64,000 bases of DNA from contig JAFWTA010000027.1 in the NCBI GenBank assembly GCA_017519145.1, positions 1-64,000 on the forward strand, given 5' to 3'. The stretch's first letter is position 1. Every line of letters begins with the position of its first letter. Shown one piece after another: positions 63,282 through 64,000 of this stretch. Origin of the DNA: Ruminococcus sp. GTDB taxonomy: Bacteria; Bacillota; Clostridia; Oscillospirales; Ruminococcaceae. The position numbers and the translations under genes are program-made. Under the pieces are notes generated by a model. It saw only the letters and a program-made list of their open reading frames with translations. It had not been told where the DNA came from and searched no databases.

Positions 63282-64000
63282 ATGGCAGAAGAGTTAATGG
63301 AACAGCTGGATAATCACACCGCGTTTGTCATACCTATATTCGGCGGTATACCCGTTCCCGATTCCTGTGTGGTGACTTGGATAATAATGGCAGCCCTTGT
63401 ACTGCTGTCGATAATATTCACACGCAAGCTGAAAAAGGTCCCCACGGGCTCACAGTGCATACTGGAGGCCTTCATGGACTTCCTCGACAATTTCTTCATC
63501 AATATACTGGGAGAAAAAGGCAGGAAGTACGTCCAGATACTTGAGACCTTTATCATATACATAGGTGTATCGAACATAATCGGCGTATTCGGCTTCGTGC
63601 CGCCCACAAAGGATATCAACGTCACCGCAGGCCTTGCGGGCATGGCGATAATCCTCGTTCAGGCATCCTTCATCATCGAAAAGGGACCGCTGAAATGGGC
63701 AAAGAGCTTCCTCAACCCCATAAACCTGCTGGACCTTGTTACCCGTCCCCTGTCGCTGTGTATGCGACTTTTCGGTAACGTCCTCGGCGCATTCGTCGTT
63801 ATGGAGCTCATCAAGCACGTTGTCCCCGGCGGCGTACCCGTTATCGCCAGCGCTTACTTCGACCTTTTCGACGGCCTGCTTCAGGCGTATGTATTCGCCT
63901 TCCTCACCTCTCTCTACATGGCAGAGGCTCTCGAGGAAGAAGAACATGAGGGCAAAAAAGTAAAAAAAGCGAAAAAAAAGCCACAACTTCACGGAGGTAA
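63282..64000 (+). CDS. atpB: F-type ATP synthase subunit a, cut by the window end
   Basis: At least 239 residues from the ATG at 63282 (AAGGTG upstream); the frame stays open to base 64000. Five or six membrane helices. The proton-channel arginine lies in RPLSLCMRLFGNVLGA, and the last helix has YVFAFLTSLYMAEALE. A lysine-rich tail follows. GGAGG at the very end is probably the ribosome site of the next subunit gene (subunit c). It is the first gene of the atp operon. Confidence 0.95.
   Translation, partial: MAEELMEQLDNHTAFVIPIFGGIPVPDSCVVTWIIMAALVLLSIIFTRKLKKVPTGSQCILEAFMDFLDNFFINILGEKGRKYVQILETFIIYIGVSNIIGVFGFVPPTKDINVTAGLAGMAIILVQASFIIEKGPLKWAKSFLNPINLLDLVTRPLSLCMRLFGNVLGAFVVMELIKHVVPGGVPVIASAYFDLFDGLLQAYVFAFLTSLYMAEALEEEEHEGKKVKKAKKKPQLHGG

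Overview
The window is a gene-dense stretch of a low-to-mid GC Firmicutes chromosome, most likely Ruminococcus or a close Oscillospiraceae relative. This rests on the gene set (ClpE-type Clp ATPase, CvpA, DUF4317, DUF1385, DUF6440, EcfA1-EcfA2-EcfT-TruA, a SpoIID-like protein, a lipoprotein with a cohesin-like domain), on strong AAGGAGG ribosome sites, on TTG/GTG starts, and on a CIRCE operator and a T-box leader. It looks like ordinary chromosome: I see no rRNA, tRNA, CRISPR array, insertion sequence or phage gene.

Layout. Positions 1-20348 are almost all on the minus strand: DUF4317, cohesin-like lipoprotein, ClpE-like ATPase, CvpA, a DUF5711-like protein, truA, a YfhO-type membrane protein, ecfT-ecfA2-ecfA1, small lipoprotein and DUF6440 genes, an RlmI-like methyltransferase, glmM, two small genes, and a ruvC-ruvA-(SseB-like)-ruvB group. 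Then pheA and metH run on the plus strand (20575-24077). From 36801 down to 24204 lies an eleven-gene polysaccharide operon on the minus strand: ABC permease, ABC ATPase with a Wzt C-terminal domain, coiled-coil methyltransferase, coiled-coil protein, six glycosyltransferases (one of them a large membrane protein) and a flippase/LPG-synthase-like membrane protein. Next come rlmH, yycJ-like, and cysS behind a cysteine-specific T-box (40663-40934), then CIRCE-controlled htpG on the plus strand. From 54223 down to 43256 runs a long minus-strand series: citrate synthase, lipoprotein, two-component pair, DUF1385, prmC, recA, recX, rimO, pgsA and a DtxR-like regulator. Finally, on the plus strand, come a SpoIID-like protein, a second polysaccharide cluster (55553-63041) and the start of the ATP synthase operon (atpB, cut by the window end).

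How genes fit together. The plus-strand polysaccharide cluster encodes an initiating sugar-phosphate transferase, GDP-mannose synthesis, Gmd, an Rmd-like reductase (predicted product GDP-D-rhamnose) and two GT4 enzymes of the kind found in A-band (D-rhamnan) loci. The minus-strand cluster encodes the Wzm/Wzt-type exporter and a probable capping methyltransferase with a coiled coil. Together they look like a complete ABC-dependent, terminally methylated, D-rhamnose-containing polysaccharide system in a Gram-positive, split into two operons about 19 kb apart. This is the main biological hypothesis from the window.

The most unusual non-coding signal is a set of seven-base tandem arrays, mostly four units (28 bp), of two sequence families (GTTGARA and GCTAAYG). 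They sit at or near stop codons, often beside GC-rich hairpins or near-identical 16-bp perfect palindromes. One pair in opposite orientation brackets a four-helix-bundle (23S rRNA IVP family) gene inside the cysteine T-box operon.
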